A stretch of DNA of 61,611 bases, taken from contig JAWQRO010000073.1 in NCBI GenBank assembly GCA_033557835.1, forward strand, positions 1-61,611. The letters are read 5' to 3'. Made by a program: the position numbers and the translations under genes. The DNA comes from Helochares maculicollis. Its lineage: Eukaryota; Arthropoda; Insecta; Coleoptera; Hydrophilidae. The notes beneath the pieces were generated by a model. The model ran no database searches, was not told where the DNA came from, and worked only from the letters and a program-made list of their open reading frames with translations. Each line of letters starts with the position of its first letter. The first letter of the stretch is position 1. Shown in pieces: positions 1 to 14,300 of the stretch.

Positions 1-3000
1 AAGAATTTCACCAAATTTTTAACAAACAAGCCTTACTATACCACCTGTCAAAATATATAACTTGTCTGCGACTTAAGTGTGAAGTTGGCTGTAAAATATG
101 ATTAGCTCTATCTGTTGGGAAAAAAACCAAATTACTTTCCGAACAACCCAATAGTATTAATTTCTTGAACTTCAATGTAGACACAACGTGTCCAAAATTT
201 AAAGTCCCAGCGACCAATGAACTCCCGATCAACAAACCTAACCGTGCTAATTCTCATTGATAACATAATTATTCTTCACAACAGTTGAACTTTTGAACAA
301 TATTCCAATAATCGTGGCTGAAGAATTATGTTTACGCATCTGGTTATTCAACGAAGTGGATGTATTATATATTTTTTAAATCCTACCATTGACAAATGTT
401 TAAATTTGCTTGCATTTGAAATGACAGTTGTATAACATCCTGCAACTGCAGGTTCGTTTCCACACTAAATTAGCCAACTTGAATGCATATAAAATCAATG
501 ATTTGTTTGATTAGCCATGGTTGCCAAACTACCTGTCATTCTATCACATATTTCACATTTAGGACTTTCTCGCCAATCTCTAAAAAATAAAAACACTATA
601 ACAAATTATGCCATAAAAATGAACCGGCCTGTCTGATATGTGATTTTATGACATCCTAGAACGTTAGCGATCTACGAAACGCGCAATTAGTTGCATTCTG
701 AGCCGAGCTCAGACGAGCTATTTGTGTTTACAGGTGGTGAGAATATTTTCTGATATGTTGCAGCGACTCCTCATGCTCGATTATTTGCAAGACTGTCCGT
801 TCGATGGCCTCCCAGATGAGCTCGATCTAGATGATTTTGTCAACATGGTTGATTTATCGGACGTTTTTTCTGATTCTGATGATTCTTTTTGGTCTGATTC
901 GGAGGAACATACCTATTTAAGTGATTTTCATGAATAACTAAAAGTTAGTACATACATAGTGTATATTGGGGCTAATGTATAATTTATAATTTAACAAAAG
1001 CAATAACTCAACGTTGTTGCTTCCAATTGTGGCGATGTAATGATATAGTGTTGAAGTTGTTTATAGTTAAGATAGTTGTGCGTTCAAGCGCATCTATACA
1101 TTGCTTTTTTTGTGATTATAAAGATTCCAGTGATATAAAGAAAAAAACAAAACCATCTACGATAAGTTTAGTCTAGTTAGCTTAGTTTTAAATTGTATCC
1201 TGTTAGTTTCAATTTTCTTTATTGGGCGACTTACATCCACGATTCTTCTGCTTGAATCCCAATGTTTTGGATTAACCGATTGATTTCTGAATTATTTTAA
1301 CAGTAACGTGACGTGGGTTTGTATTTGACATAAGCTTTCTAACCGCGATCGTGGCTTTATTTTGACGTATCGCATCGTATCGTAAAACAATGCCGGCAGA
1401 TGCTTCAGAGGTGCACCGCGGAAGACCAACTTTTTCTCGGCTTTAATGCAGGCAAATTTTCGTCGAGGTGTCGGAAATACGACCCGAAACATTGTTGCTT
1501 TCATCTAATTTTTTTTTCGATTCGTGATGAGTGGCTGCAAAAGACGCGACGCTTAAGAAGCACAAGAAACGATTATTTTGAATTTTCTTCTTCTTCCGTG
1601 AGACATTTTAAATTCTCTGGTTCTAGTTAAAAATCGGCCACATGCAATCGACTGGTTCGGGACTCCTGTAATGACGCTACTTTTGTGGATCGAGGCTTGC
1701 TGTACCTCTGTTTTGTTAAATCATTAAAATTGTACATAGCGAACCAATTTTCAGGGTGCGACGGGGATTCACTGCAATTGTCGTTTACGCCGCGGCCACA
1801 GGTTACGCGAACTACGTTATGAGCGAAGCAAACGTTTTGTTCTATGATTTGCAGGTTCAATCGGAGCATCTAACAAACGACACTGTTGACGTAGGGGGCC
1901 GCGCAAAAACGTCAGGGAACGGCGGTCCCGAGTCGGAAATCGTTGGAAGGGTAAATTGTTGCGCAAGTGCAAGTGCAGTGAATTGTTTAATACCTTGCAT
2001 ATAAAAATTTTACAATTTTAATCAAACGTGTATATAAGGTGAGTCTTTTGTGTGATGGTGTTAAATTGCCGCGTTATTGTTGATTTACACTACAAGAAAA
2101 GAGCGAATCGGCCAGAACGTTCCGTTTGACGACCAATAATAACCAGCGATTAAACGCCCTGTATGTAAACGCCATCTACATGTTGCATTTTTTAAAGTTT
2201 TAATGCCTTGTTTCCAATACAATTTATACACACTGTGGACCAAGATACTTATTTTTATGAAATTCTTTCCACTTTGGCTGAGAAAAGCAATCTCCAAACG
2301 TGATTTTAGGCGCCCTTTTCCCCTTAAATTGTCTTGTATTTTTAAAAGTAAACTTTATCGTCGTGCAACGGTTGAATTTTGACGTATTACTGCAAAACCG
2401 GTTTTCGTTTCATTTGGTAGTAACCGGAGAATTTTATTTCAGCAACGTTGTTCTATGCACGTAAACAAGTTATCCATGTGGTGCGTATATCTTGGTCCAC
2501 GTTGTTTTTGCCTTTTTGATGCAAATTTAAAAATATTTACCTACACATTTTTGCTATTTACCACGGTGTGGATTCTACTGTGATCATGATATTGATAAAT
2601 TTTGGCAAAGTTATGAGAGTATTGTAAATTGCTGTGTGCAATGCATAGTTTTAGCAGCTCAACCTACTCGATTGATTTTGATCCCTATCTGTGATTTTAC
2701 TAAAGATCTTACGTGCGAGTCGCTTGAAGCGTATTCAAGAGGACGCGGTTATAATGTTCATTACAACCGCGCCTTCTTGTGTAAACTTTGGGCGTCGATG
2801 CCTTTCGCCTCCTCGCTTTTATCTAACAAATCGTGGCTTGGAGGCAGCGATTCTCTGATCGACGATTGTGTCCTAAAATAAATTCTCTCTAAACAGGCTT
2901 GAACTATGCATCTGCACATTTAGCTGTACATGTGATGTGAACGCTTTAAAAATTCAAATAATAAACCGTCGGTCTAACTTTAAAACCTCGTGAGGTCCCC

Positions 3001-4309
3001 GTCGGCCGATAATGGAGAGCAAATTACTACCCAGTACTGCCACTTTTCATCGTCAATCCCTTCTATTGTAATTTGTTGCGTCGACGGGAACACGCACGCA
3101 TCAAGTGAGCCGCAAAGCTTCGCGGTTTTAAAATTGGACCGACGCGACACGGTTTGTGTTTCGAATTTTACTCATTCTGGAAGATGAAATTTATATTTAC
3201 AAGCCCAAACCGACTATTAGATAGTGCCTTCAAGCACAAACATCGGATAAACGCTTTACATTCCCTTTTTGTTGTTAAAAATCGCCTGTAAATTTTATTA
3301 TTTGACGACTCATTTCACCAATGCATTTCTCAAAAGCTATATTTATATTGTTAGTGATTTTTTATAGTTATAAATTTTGTTAACGAGCTTTAACGTCGAA
3401 TATGAACCTGCTCTCCGAGAACCCAGGACCTAAATGAATGAAATAGTTTCACATTATCACCTTTGTTTAAATGTGACCGTACGCAAAACAAAGCAGATGT
3501 GATGTTCTTGTTTACGAAATCCGTTCTATCTTGTTGTAAGTTGTGGGTGCCTATAAATTCTAACTTTGGTTGAAAAATAGATGATTTTAAAACGTTGAAA
3601 ATGCATTGGCAGTTAAGTTTTATTGTTTTAATAGGACATTATAACTAATAATAAAAATGTGTCTGCTGAGTTTATAAATAAAATACTATTTGTACGATTG
3701 TTGATTTTTTTTACCTTTCCATCTTTGGTCCGAACGGTTACATTTCCACTATTTTTTTTCTGCAAAACTTTCGGACAAATTAAACACTCAGGAGTGTCTC
3801 TACTCAACATTTCTTTATAAATATGTCTACTGCATCAATATACATGCGAAGCTTAGTAAGAATATAAAAGACGTAGCAGCACATGTTTGGTTGCTTTTTA
3901 GTTAATGCTTTCATTCCAATGTAATAAATTATTTATGATTGCATCAGTTCGCTAAACTAAGAGGGATTTTTTCTTTATAATAAATGAAATGAAAATAAAA
4001 GCGTAGACTAGACTACTCTAAAACTACCAAAAATCATTTAACAATTTCTGTATTTTACATGCAACTAGTTTATTAAAAGTCCTTACGTGCCCAATGCGTA
4101 TTCTTGACTCACTAGTCTACATAATAATTATACATGACATTAGATTTTTCAATATTTTGCAAGAATTCCTTTCCAAACTCTCTAGTTAATGTCTATTAAA
4201 ATACGTTTAAACGTTATTATTACACGGTGAACACATAATTTTGCGACAAGGCAAGATACGTCCTGATAATTGCCACAAAGCAAATATCTTTATCGCAGTA
4301 GATACTATG
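1..4309. other. AT-rich sequence without a supported gene
   Basis: Apart from the acidic frame at 755-937, nothing is recognisable. At 3781-3815 (minus sense) there is an isolated copy of the composite-repeat tail, with the gagacactcc motif, which then diverges. Possible 5' untranslated or regulatory content cannot be judged without transcripts. Confidence 0.5.
755..937 (+). CDS. Small acidic reading frame, function unknown
   Basis: A 60-codon frame starting at an ATG 21 bases after a possible splice acceptor (tgtttacag, ending at 733). The product is strongly acidic, with a leucine-rich start (MLQRLLMLDYL) and runs of D, E and S (DELDLDDF, DSDDSFWSDSEE). I do not recognise a family. It could be an N-terminal piece of a DNA-transposon protein, an acidic activation-type segment of a split gene, or chance. 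There is no downstream partner exon that I can support. Confidence 0.2.
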   Translation: MLQRLLMLDYLQDCPFDGLPDELDLDDFVNMVDLSDVFSDSDDSFWSDSEEHTYLSDFHE

Positions 4310-6297
4310 CGAAGGTATAGGGATTATGAAAAAAGTCGACTTCGAGATTTTGATGGATCTCCATTTTGGGCATGTTGTTTATGTGTGTATAGTAGATACA
4401 ATAGCGAGCAGATCGTTTGAGATGGAGCGATGAAATTTGGCACACGGCCATTATCGCGAAATCTTAGATCTGTATCAGTTTTTGAGGGATGTAGGACTAC
4501 CGGAAGTACCCGTTTACCTACACAGTTCAGAAATTTTTTCAAGTAAAGTAGTCTTTAAAATTAAGCTATCGAACTGAAATTTCGCGCAAATCATAAATAT
4601 CACAAAAAACTGACAGATACAAATTTTCAATATAATCCCAGGACCGGAAGTCCTATTTCTATAATTTTGAAAATTCCAATTTTGGTAGGCCTTGGAATAA
4701 AAAATTTTACCAAAATGTTACAAAAATGCTAAACATGGAAAATATAGCAATAACAATTAGTTCCGTGTAAATTTGAAAACCGGAAGTGGGACTTTACCTA
4801 CACAGTTTTGATTTTTTTTTTCAAGTAAAGTAGTCTTTAAAATTAAGCTATCGGATTGAAATTTCGTGCACATCTTAAATATCGCAAAAAACTGACAGAT
4901 ACAAATTTTCAACGTGATCGGAGCGCCGGAAGTGCTATTTTTATTATGTTGAAAATTCCAATTTTGGTAGGCCTTGGAATAAAAAATTAAAAAAAAAATG
5001 CTAAGCATGGAAAATACAGCAATAACAATTAATTCCGTGTAAATTTGAAAACCGGAACTGGGACTTTACCTACACAATTTTCATTTTTTTTCAAGTAGAG
5101 TAGTCTTTAAAATTACGCCATCGGAATGAAATTTCGTACACAACTTAAATATCGCAAAAAACTGACAGATACAAATTTCCAACATGATCGGAGCACCGGA
5201 AGTGCTATTTTTATAATTTTGAAAATTCCAATTTTGGTAGGCCTTGGAATAAAAAATGTTACAAAAATGCTAATCATGGAAAATATAGCAATAATGAATA
5301 GTTCCGTGTAAATTTGAAAACCGGAAGTGGGACTTGACCGTCATAAATTACATTTTGACATTCTCGTATACTAAACGAAGTAAAGCGGAGATATTGGGAT
5401 CATGAAAAAATTCGACCTCGAGATTTTGGCGGTTCTCCATGTTTTGAGAGCCCCTGAATCCATTTTAACTATTTTTGGCAAGTTGATTGTGTGTGCGAAT
5501 GTGTGTATGTAATCACAATATCGGTCAAACCGTTTGAGCTGGAGCAATGAAATTTGGTATACGGTCATTATCGACAAACTTTTGATCTGTATCAACTTTT
5601 GAGGCGTGTAGGATCACCGTAAACACCTGTTTACCTACACAGTTTTGAAATTTTTTCAAGTAAAGTAGTCTTTAAAATTAAGCTATCGGATTGAAATTTC
5701 GTGCACACCTTAAATATCACAAAAAACTCACAGATACAAACTTTCAACATGATCGAAGTACCGGAAGTGCAATTTTTATAATTTTGAAAATTCCAATTTT
5801 AGTAGGCCTTGGAATAAAAAATTTACCAAATGTTACAAAAATGGTAATCATGGAAAATATAGCAATAACTAATAGTTCCCTGTAAATTTGAAAACCGGAA
5901 GCGGGACTTAACCGTCACAAATTTTATGTTTTAGTTATGAATTTTTGTTCTAAAATTGTATTTAGTTATGAATTCACATTTTAAAATTGAAGCCTGGGCA
6001 AAGGGTTTTCACAAGCGTTCGATATTGCAGACTAGTTAAGAGTACATATTTTTAAACACAAAGCATTACGTACATTACATCAAAAAATATTTCGATGGTA
6101 CTGAAAAAAATTGCATAACCTTTGTGAATATATTAATGTGTTGAATATAGACATTGACGTATATGTTAAGACTTTTGTTTTTAGTTTTGTAGCGCGTGTA
6201 AGTGCTTGTAGTTTTGTTATTATTAATGGTAGGTGCTTTTATGCAGTACAAATATTTATACGGGAATGTTCAGTGGAGACACTCCAGATTTTTTGAG
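4310..6297 (+). repeat. Composite repeat, copy 1 (CCGGAAGT core units plus tail)
   Basis: It opens with a degraded head (gatactatgcgaaggtatag...ggattatg), followed by tandem units whose consensus order is: atcatgaaaaaattcgac, then gagctggagcgatgaaattt, a CCGGAAGTAC motif, an ACCGGAAGTGC motif and aaaccggaagtgggac. Middle units are shortened to the second half. The tail starts near 5935 and contains TATACGGGAATGT (6257-6269), followed by cagtggagacactcc. The end lies near 6297, where similarity to other copies stops. Small reading frames here are not conserved between copies and are not called as genes. Confidence 0.75.
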
Positions 6298-8359
6298 TAG
6301 AACTAGGAATAAAACAGTATTTGACCGATCCGTCGAATATTGTTTGTCTTTTTCAACGATATCCGTTAAAACGTCTTCGCAACAATTTGTTCTAACGCTG
6401 CAATTTAATAATTGAAGCAGTACGTACAAATAAATTAAATCATGTGTCCTAAAACAGGACACAAATTTATTATTACGCGTTGAATTTAAGTTGCTTTAGA
6501 TTTTAAAACTAACAAGGTAAAATTTGCGATGTATAAAGTAATTACCTTTCTTACGGTGGAAAATGGTAATATAAGTCTTTCGAGATTAGGTTCTATCTCC
6601 TACGAGAAATATCGAAATGCTTTAATTAAATTAGTTACCATTTTGAGGTTATGTTCGCACTATAAAATTTGAAATGAACTTTTCAAAAGCCGGCACTTCC
6701 ATTCCGCAACGTAATTTGATATTTGATGTCGATCGGCGATTTGTGTGCGGTTTAGAAAAGGGGTTGAAACTGTGGGAAAGAAAAAGAAACGTTAGTATAA
6801 AACTGATGTATTTTAGATGAACTGTCACAAGGCGAACCGACAATATGTACAAATATGAATTATTTAAAAGTAATATTACTAATAAAATAGTACTAGTTTA
6901 AAATATAATTAAAATACAAAATAATAGAAAATATTACGCTTAATGTATACACTTTTATAAATCCGTTATAATAATCTATATGCACAATTCATATATTTAC
7001 AAAAAAAGATAGATAAGACACAAATATGTATTTTTCCCTTAGATAAAACATAATTTATATTAACGTACAAATCACTGGACGTGAAGACGATTTCACATAA
7101 ATGCAAATCTGGCAAACTCACCTTCTAACAAATGTTTTCTCTATTACTTTTTGGAATGTAGTCGCGGCAAACATTTCAAAAATCCAATTAAACAATCGTA
7201 TTGTTATACAGTGACATTCCGATTTATTTGCATGCCAACGTCCATTCATTTTAATGAATTTTGCTCCAAGTCGAGTGACATGATAAAACTTTTATTTTCT
7301 ATACTATTGCACATTTAGCCAGAAAATACATACACGTACATACGTATGTAGATATATTTGTGTGTATGTATACATACAAACGTACTCAGCCGTTCAAACT
7401 CTCACCCCTTCAAATAGAAAACTTCAAATCAAAACTGTTCTATTAGAAAAATTTACTGTAAGACGTCCTCATCAGTGTCCGATATCTACTTAATCTAGCA
7501 TTACAATTTAAAATAAACTCTTTCCGTTGTAACGTTATTTTTGTATTATTTTATTCCTAGTACTTGGAATCGTTCATTTCGGATGACATAGATATAACAC
7601 ACCGACGATGGCCGAAAACATTTTGATTCGTTTAACTCGGTGACCAGACGGCAACGAACCAATTAAAATTTGGAGTGATGGCTCACGATCACGATCGTGT
7701 GAGTCAACACTAAAACTAATACGACATTTCTCTAAAACGAAATAAAAACTGTTTAAAACAAAATAAGTGAGTTTTCCGACGAAACAAAACTTAAAAAATC
7801 CTCTGACCGGGAAGAGAAAAATCTTGACCAACCCTCCTCTACATATCTATATACAACAATGTACAAAAAGCCTGTTGAGGCTCGAGAGCCTCGATTCGTT
7901 TTGTATAAAATGAATGGAAACTCGGTTCCGATGCCGTTCGAAAATAAAAGATGAACGGGTGTAAATAAAACGGCGTCGTCAATAAGTGAATAGATAAAAC
8001 ATTTGTCGAACGTTAACTTTTTTACTTCTATTTTAAAACTAAACTAACCAGACTGAACGAAAGTGTGCTACTTGAAGTGCGATATCGCACATATACACTG
8101 TTCATAGTCACGTCCCATCAGTGTGGCGAGGCACTCAGGAAGGAAACTAGCAGCCACTGGAGGGTAAGTACGTGTCCAATCTCAGTCACCTGATCATACG
8201 CCATATCACAGTTTAACAAGCTCACGAACACCCACATGCCCTTTGATTTTTCCGAGAGGCCACCACCGAAATTCTGAGATTGAAGCATGTGAGTGCAGCA
8301 TGCGCGTGGAATCAGGGCGCCAATTTCTGGGGCAGTAGTCGATCAGGTGACTGGTACAG
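6298..8359. other. Plexin 3' flank, no further gene seen
   Basis: AT-rich sequence downstream of the plexin stop codon. The plexin 3' untranslated region must lie here. TTTATT at 7550-7555 (AATAAA on the minus strand) is one of several possible polyadenylation signals, and I cannot choose among them. No repeats shared with the rest of the window were noticed. Confidence 0.4.
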
Positions 8360-11300
8360 TCAGCAAGCTGATGTCACTTCTCCTTCAAAAGTATAGGCAA
8401 CATTTTCCAATCTCTGGGCTAAATTTAAGCGCTGGCATTGACGGTCGTTTTGCAGCGCCTCCAGAATCTACAAACACGACAATTCATCAATCACAGTTAA
8501 TCACTTTGCACCGTTTCAAAAACTGAACCGAATGCACATTTTCAAGCTAGTAATAATCTGATGGTGTCAAGTCGGGACTATAAGGTGGATGTGGAAACAC
8601 ATCCCGACCATTTTGGCCGAAAAACTGCGAGGCTCAGTATCACCAACGAACGATAACGATGCAAACTCACCTGTTCCTTATAATTTGAAACGTAAATGTG
8701 GAGTTCTTTGAGGGCTGCGACCGTGTCGAACTCTTCGCATTGCTGAGTGGACAGCTGCTGCATCGCAGAGTTCATCTCCTGATCCGTAATGCAGGGCATT
8801 TGCGATATATCGTGATAAAACTGCGCCACCATGTCGCGGTACCGAGGAATATCCTGAAAATAGCAAGGATTAAATCGTCTCGGACGTAAAAGGGAGCAGA
8901 CGAGGTGGTTACCTTAGCGAAAAGTAGTTTGTTGGAAGGAGAGTCTTTCCCGAGCCTGTGCTCGGTCGTGGAACACGAATCCATGAAGGTCTGGGCGATA
9001 ACCGACAAACAAGAATCCAAAGTGGCCGTCTTATTAATATCAAATATAAAATCTGGATTTTTGATAAAATTCACCCAGAATCTAAGAGGAAGACTGTTAG
9101 ATTTCCACGCGTGAACCACTTCCGGATCTATGATCCCGTGGTTCCTCGCCGCTTCGTCCAGCAGATCGAACAACCACTTGATCGCCTGCGGCAGAGCGTT
9201 GTTCACGGTTAAAATGGTATAAAAGAAATCGTCCACGAATTTCTGTATCGTCCCTTTCGTGGACAGCAACCTAGTTAAAAATATTTCCGGAATGGCTTTG
9301 TGAGTACGTTCCATGACCTTACTGTTGGGATACTGGTGATCATCAACGGGCTTTATCAAATGATATATACGAGGGTTGGCTCCCGTCTCGATGTCTCCGT
9401 TGGCCGTCATGATGGGGGTTTGAGAATTGTTGAAGTACATGCCTGTGACGCAATTGTGACACGGCTGTTTGCAATTGTTGAAACTGTCGTTCTGCCTTTG
9501 GATCAACGACATGACGGCGCTCTCCTTGACCCCGTAATGTTTCAACGTGTTCAACTTCTTCCAACCGTTGATGGTTTTGGTGGTCAAGTCTTCGTCCTGC
9601 AACGTCAGGTGCCCTCCTCGGCCGTGTCGCCATTCCAAGTCCACCTCGTGGATGGAAGGTCGCATCGAAAAGGGCGTGTTCTTAAAGAGAGCGTCTAAAA
9701 TCTTAGATTTAACTTGACTTATAGTATCACAGTCGAGCACTTTGCATTGGATCTTCTCGTCCAGATCGTCCTGCATGATGTGAAGAGTGACGACGCTATG
9801 ATCGATCTGTTCTCTCAGGAGGCGTTCTTCCGAGAGAGAATAGCGTGCATCATGGGTGATGGCGTCGACGAGGCCTTTTTCGATTTGGTGTTTGATCGCT
9901 TTGAACAACAAGAACAGCGACGAACCGGCGTAATCCTTAAGATACGAGTACATACACAAAGCCATCCAGTTAGTCAACATCTTTTCTACCACACTTTCTG
10001 TCCTACGCAACATCAATTGGGGGTGTTTGGTGTGAACCGATTTTTCTATGAGACGATGAAGAAGGGACTTGAGAATATCGGTGGCGTATTCCATTTTTCC
10101 CATCAAAACGACCATCAACAACGAAGCTACATTAACTTTATCACGAATATTAAACGACTTTTGACATTCTAAAACTTCTATGAATATTAAGAGAAAATGT
10201 TTGTTGTTTATCAGCTGCTCGAACTGCAGCATGGCCGTGTCGTAATACGTACGCGGGCCGTTGATCCGAACTTTCAACGAGTTCAATATGGGGTGATCGC
10301 TGACGCCGGGAAAAAACACCTTCATTATGTAACTGGTGTGATCCAAAGTGGGGATTCCGGAGTTTTCCAGATCGGCCGTCAAGTCCGTCATGTCCGTTTG
10401 CAGTTCGGCGAACGCCAATTTACACTCGGAACGGACGTTGCTCTCCAGAGTGTCCATCTGGATCTGAATCCTTTTGTATTCGCGTTCGGCCTGCGTCGAC
10501 TTTCGACGGTAGACGAAAAGTATGGCGACGAAAAACAAGACGAACAAAACGGTGCCGGCCGTGATCAGCGCGATGGCTTCCGGCGGCATCGAGAACGGTT
10601 TCAGCACGTCGTACTTTAAATATCCGATCGGGAATCGTAAGCTACGCCCTACTCTGACTACTACTAAAGGTAAATTACAATCAGTCTTGATTCCATTTTC
10701 GTCCGTATCGGCGGGTTGCGTGTCGGGGGGCGAACACACCAGCTGGGTCATCGCCAGACTGGTCACGTTGCACGGTTTCGGACCTATTGTCACCACCACG
10801 TCCGCCTCGTCGCTGGCCATGTTTAAATTTTCCCCTTCGATGACCAACGTGTCTCCTTTGTACAGCTTGGCCTGATTCGGGAACTGAAAAAATTTTGGAT
10901 CCTCCACGTACAACAAAGTCGTCCTGATATTCGAGTAATGGTTTTCCAATTCCCGCACGGAAATCACGTTGTCCATTATGAAACCGATCCTCAGTTGAAG
11001 CTGCGACTCGGGCATTTTAACCGCGGCCAACTTCCGGACCGATCTCGCGATTCGCTTTTTCATTATGAAGAATTGACGGTTGACGGCCGGACTGGGGCAC
11101 TCCATCTGGTTGGGGCTGAGAACCGTGCACACCGTTTTATTGATGGGTACGGCTTCGTTCAAGGCGTACACTTCCATTTCCGGCTTTTGGATGCTGTCCA
11201 AGTTGGATCCGTGCACGAAAATCATTCGGCCTCCGGACGCGAAACTTTTCAGCGGTTTAATTTCCATGATGGTCGGGTCTTGGGTGTAGTTAAACGGATT

Positions 11301-14300
11301 CCCTTCAAGAGTACGGTTGGCGCCGTCGATGCTCAGCGTTATTTTCTGCACGTTCACCGGTTTGGACGCCTTCGAAGTGATGCACGTCAGGCGGCTGCTG
11401 GACGCTTGTGTCAAGTTGACCCGGCAAACCCACTCGTCCAAATAGGCCGTAATTTCCGAGCCTATGTTCAAGTACTGTCCCGTTATGGCCAACTGGGTCC
11501 CTCCAGATTGCGGGCCTAACGACGGAAACACTCCGATTAGGCGAATGTCTTTGTAGCTGAACTCGACCGACGATTCGCTGAAGCCAGCTTCGTTTCCGAC
11601 AATAATCGGTGCGGTAGTTTCCACGGCGGAGGGCCCCGTGACGCACTGAATCCGCACCGATACCTCGTAGTTGACCAGCTCGCACGGGACGTCCCCTATT
11701 TTGATTTTGCCCATGACGTCTTCTTTCTTCAGACCGAGGTTGCTGCCTTCTATGGTGACGAGAGTGCCGCCTTCGATGGGTCCGCTGAGCGGTTTGATCA
11801 TGTCGATTCGAGGCTTAGGGCATTCTAAGTGGGAAATTAATTCACAAGATTCGCTATAGCTACACGTATTGCCGCACCAAGTGCATTTATACTTGGCGTT
11901 TCTAGTAACACAGAGAGAGCAGTCCGCATGTTCGCGGTACGAGCCCAGGATATCACATTTATAAAGTACAACATTCATAGAATCTATATAATGGTTTCTG
12001 TTCCAAACGACTTGGACGCTAGCTTCGTACTCCCCAGTGTTGGCTTCGTAGGAATACTGCGTTAAAAGATAATACAAACGTTAAAAACGATTCGCTAGCA
12101 CTAAACATCCGTGGCATTTTTTAACCTACAGTTCTAGCATATTAATATGTTTGTTTACTTCAACTAGAGAGCCCCGAGAATTATAAATAATATTATAGAG
12201 AAGGACAGACTTATGTCTAATTAGCTATTGACCAAGGGTCTCCAACTCATAAGGCAAGCCAAATGTGGATGGGTAATTTAGTGTTTTTATTTCCCCTTCA
12301 CTGAGCAACACCTACTTTCATGAACTAAATTGATTAATACTTTCATATGAATGTAGAGGGCGCTCCCAAGAAAAACAATATGCTAGAATGACAGTTAACC
12401 TCTAAATAAATTAATATACATAAAACTATTAATTTCTTAAATATTTAGTACGTTTATAAAATCAATAGCCGAGTAGGTAGGTATACAACAATATTTTTTT
12501 ATATAACAGCTATATTTGCTACGTTCTGAAATTTAATTGTTTCTCAAAGAGAAACATTTTTTCGTCGACTGCTTTCTAACAGACATTCACGTAACTACAG
12601 ATTACAGTGTACTTTGAAAAATGTGGATATTGTAGCAAAAAACTGTCAGAGTAGATAATTTTCTGTTTCCTTTTCCTTTCCCTCCCAAATGAAATTCCCC
12701 TTCAAAAGTGGGACAAAATTTCCTATGGAGTTGGACGGGCTCGCTATTGATTAATTTCAACTTCCGACATAGGTTAAAAAATGCTCGATAAGGTTAGGAA
12801 GACTTACGATTCGTTTTTCACAGACGATAAACTTATTCGAGTCCACCCTGGCGGGCACCAACATCTTGGCGTCTTCTATGATGGTGATGCATTGAAAACC
12901 CGTGTGTCCCGCCTGCGGATGCGGGAGGTTCTCCACTTCGAAAACCATTTCCTTGGGGACGTTATTGGGAAGCAATATGGCGTCTTTTCGCTTGAATCTC
13001 GGACAGAAACTGACGCCGTGACTGTTGAGAGGCACATTCTGCAAATCGAGTTTTTTCATTTTAGGCGATTTATTTCACGCAACGCGGTCGCAAAATACTC
13101 ACGTTTTCTCCGCTGATGATGGTTCTTTGGCATGTGGTAGTGTTATGGGTGCATTTGTTTTCGTAGACGCACCAATTGCAAGCCCATTGCGACTGCACGC
13201 AATCGATGCAAGTCGTATGTTTGGAACAGTCGTAATACGCAAAGTTCCTCGACACAAAGTCCTTGTTGGTTTCCGAAGATCTAACGCTCAACGGTACCAA
13301 AACGTGATCTTGTTTCGAAGGTATTTGCGGCCTTTTGGTTATGTCCGGAGTGGGACACGACAGCCCGAAATCGGTGACCGCGGCGTCGATGGGTTCAGCC
13401 GATCCGAAAACGCATTTATATTTAGCACCGTGGGGCAATTCGGGGAGGGTTCTAATAGTCAATCGAACCGTCGTCACTTGACTAATGGGGATTCGATCCG
13501 GTAGCACTTGTTCGAAATCGATACATTGCTGACCGGTTCCTAATGACAGCCACCGGGGAGAGCTGTGGGAAGCTTTCTGACAAGCGCTTCTCACGGTACA
13601 TTTCTTTTCCAGAGAGCACCACCCGCAGTACGGGTCCTTAGATTCGAGGCACGAGGAACAGTTGCTATAGTTGCTGCAGTGTTCTACGGCTATCTTGGAT
13701 ATCTAAAAATAAGGGTTAGAATTAAGAAAAATCCGGGCTCTCTCAACTCAACATTCACTTAGTGTACCGCTTACTATGATTGAATTTTTGGATCCTTTAT
13801 GGCAAAAGATATATTGAACATTGACAAACGATGGGTTCAATTAACAGCAAATCCCTCAAGAGCTCTATTTAAACAGTTAGTTTCCTTCAAACAATTTGGA
13901 AATCATTTAAGTTAAGCGGTACTCTCGGTAGCCTTAGATATCTCAAAAGTTAAAAAAGATCTCCAATGATACTACAATAACTGGATGTCTAATTTCACCA
14001 AAATGGTCTAAGTGCTAACGTATTTACATACGCACAGAAATCGTATCAAGAATAGTTAAAATGTGAAGATCCTTAAAGATCTCAAAGTGGATTTTTTCAT
14101 GACTGCAATACCTTGTCTGTCGTTAACTTGTGTAGTTGGTGGAACCGTACCTTAGATGTAGACAACACGTAGAGGTAATCTCCCGAAGGAGAAATGGTTG
14201 TGTCGGGCAGGATTTGGTTGCCGGCATCGACGACGACTTCCTCGTACTCCGCTGGAGCGGGCGCCGACAGCAGAACTTTCTTGATTCGTCCGTCCAGCGT

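Noticed and set aside
10938..11519. 193-codon frame on the plus strand
   Set aside because: Antisense shadow of the large plexin exon, which has clear domain content on the minus strand. The same holds for other plus-strand frames at 9300-10875 and 14136-14672.
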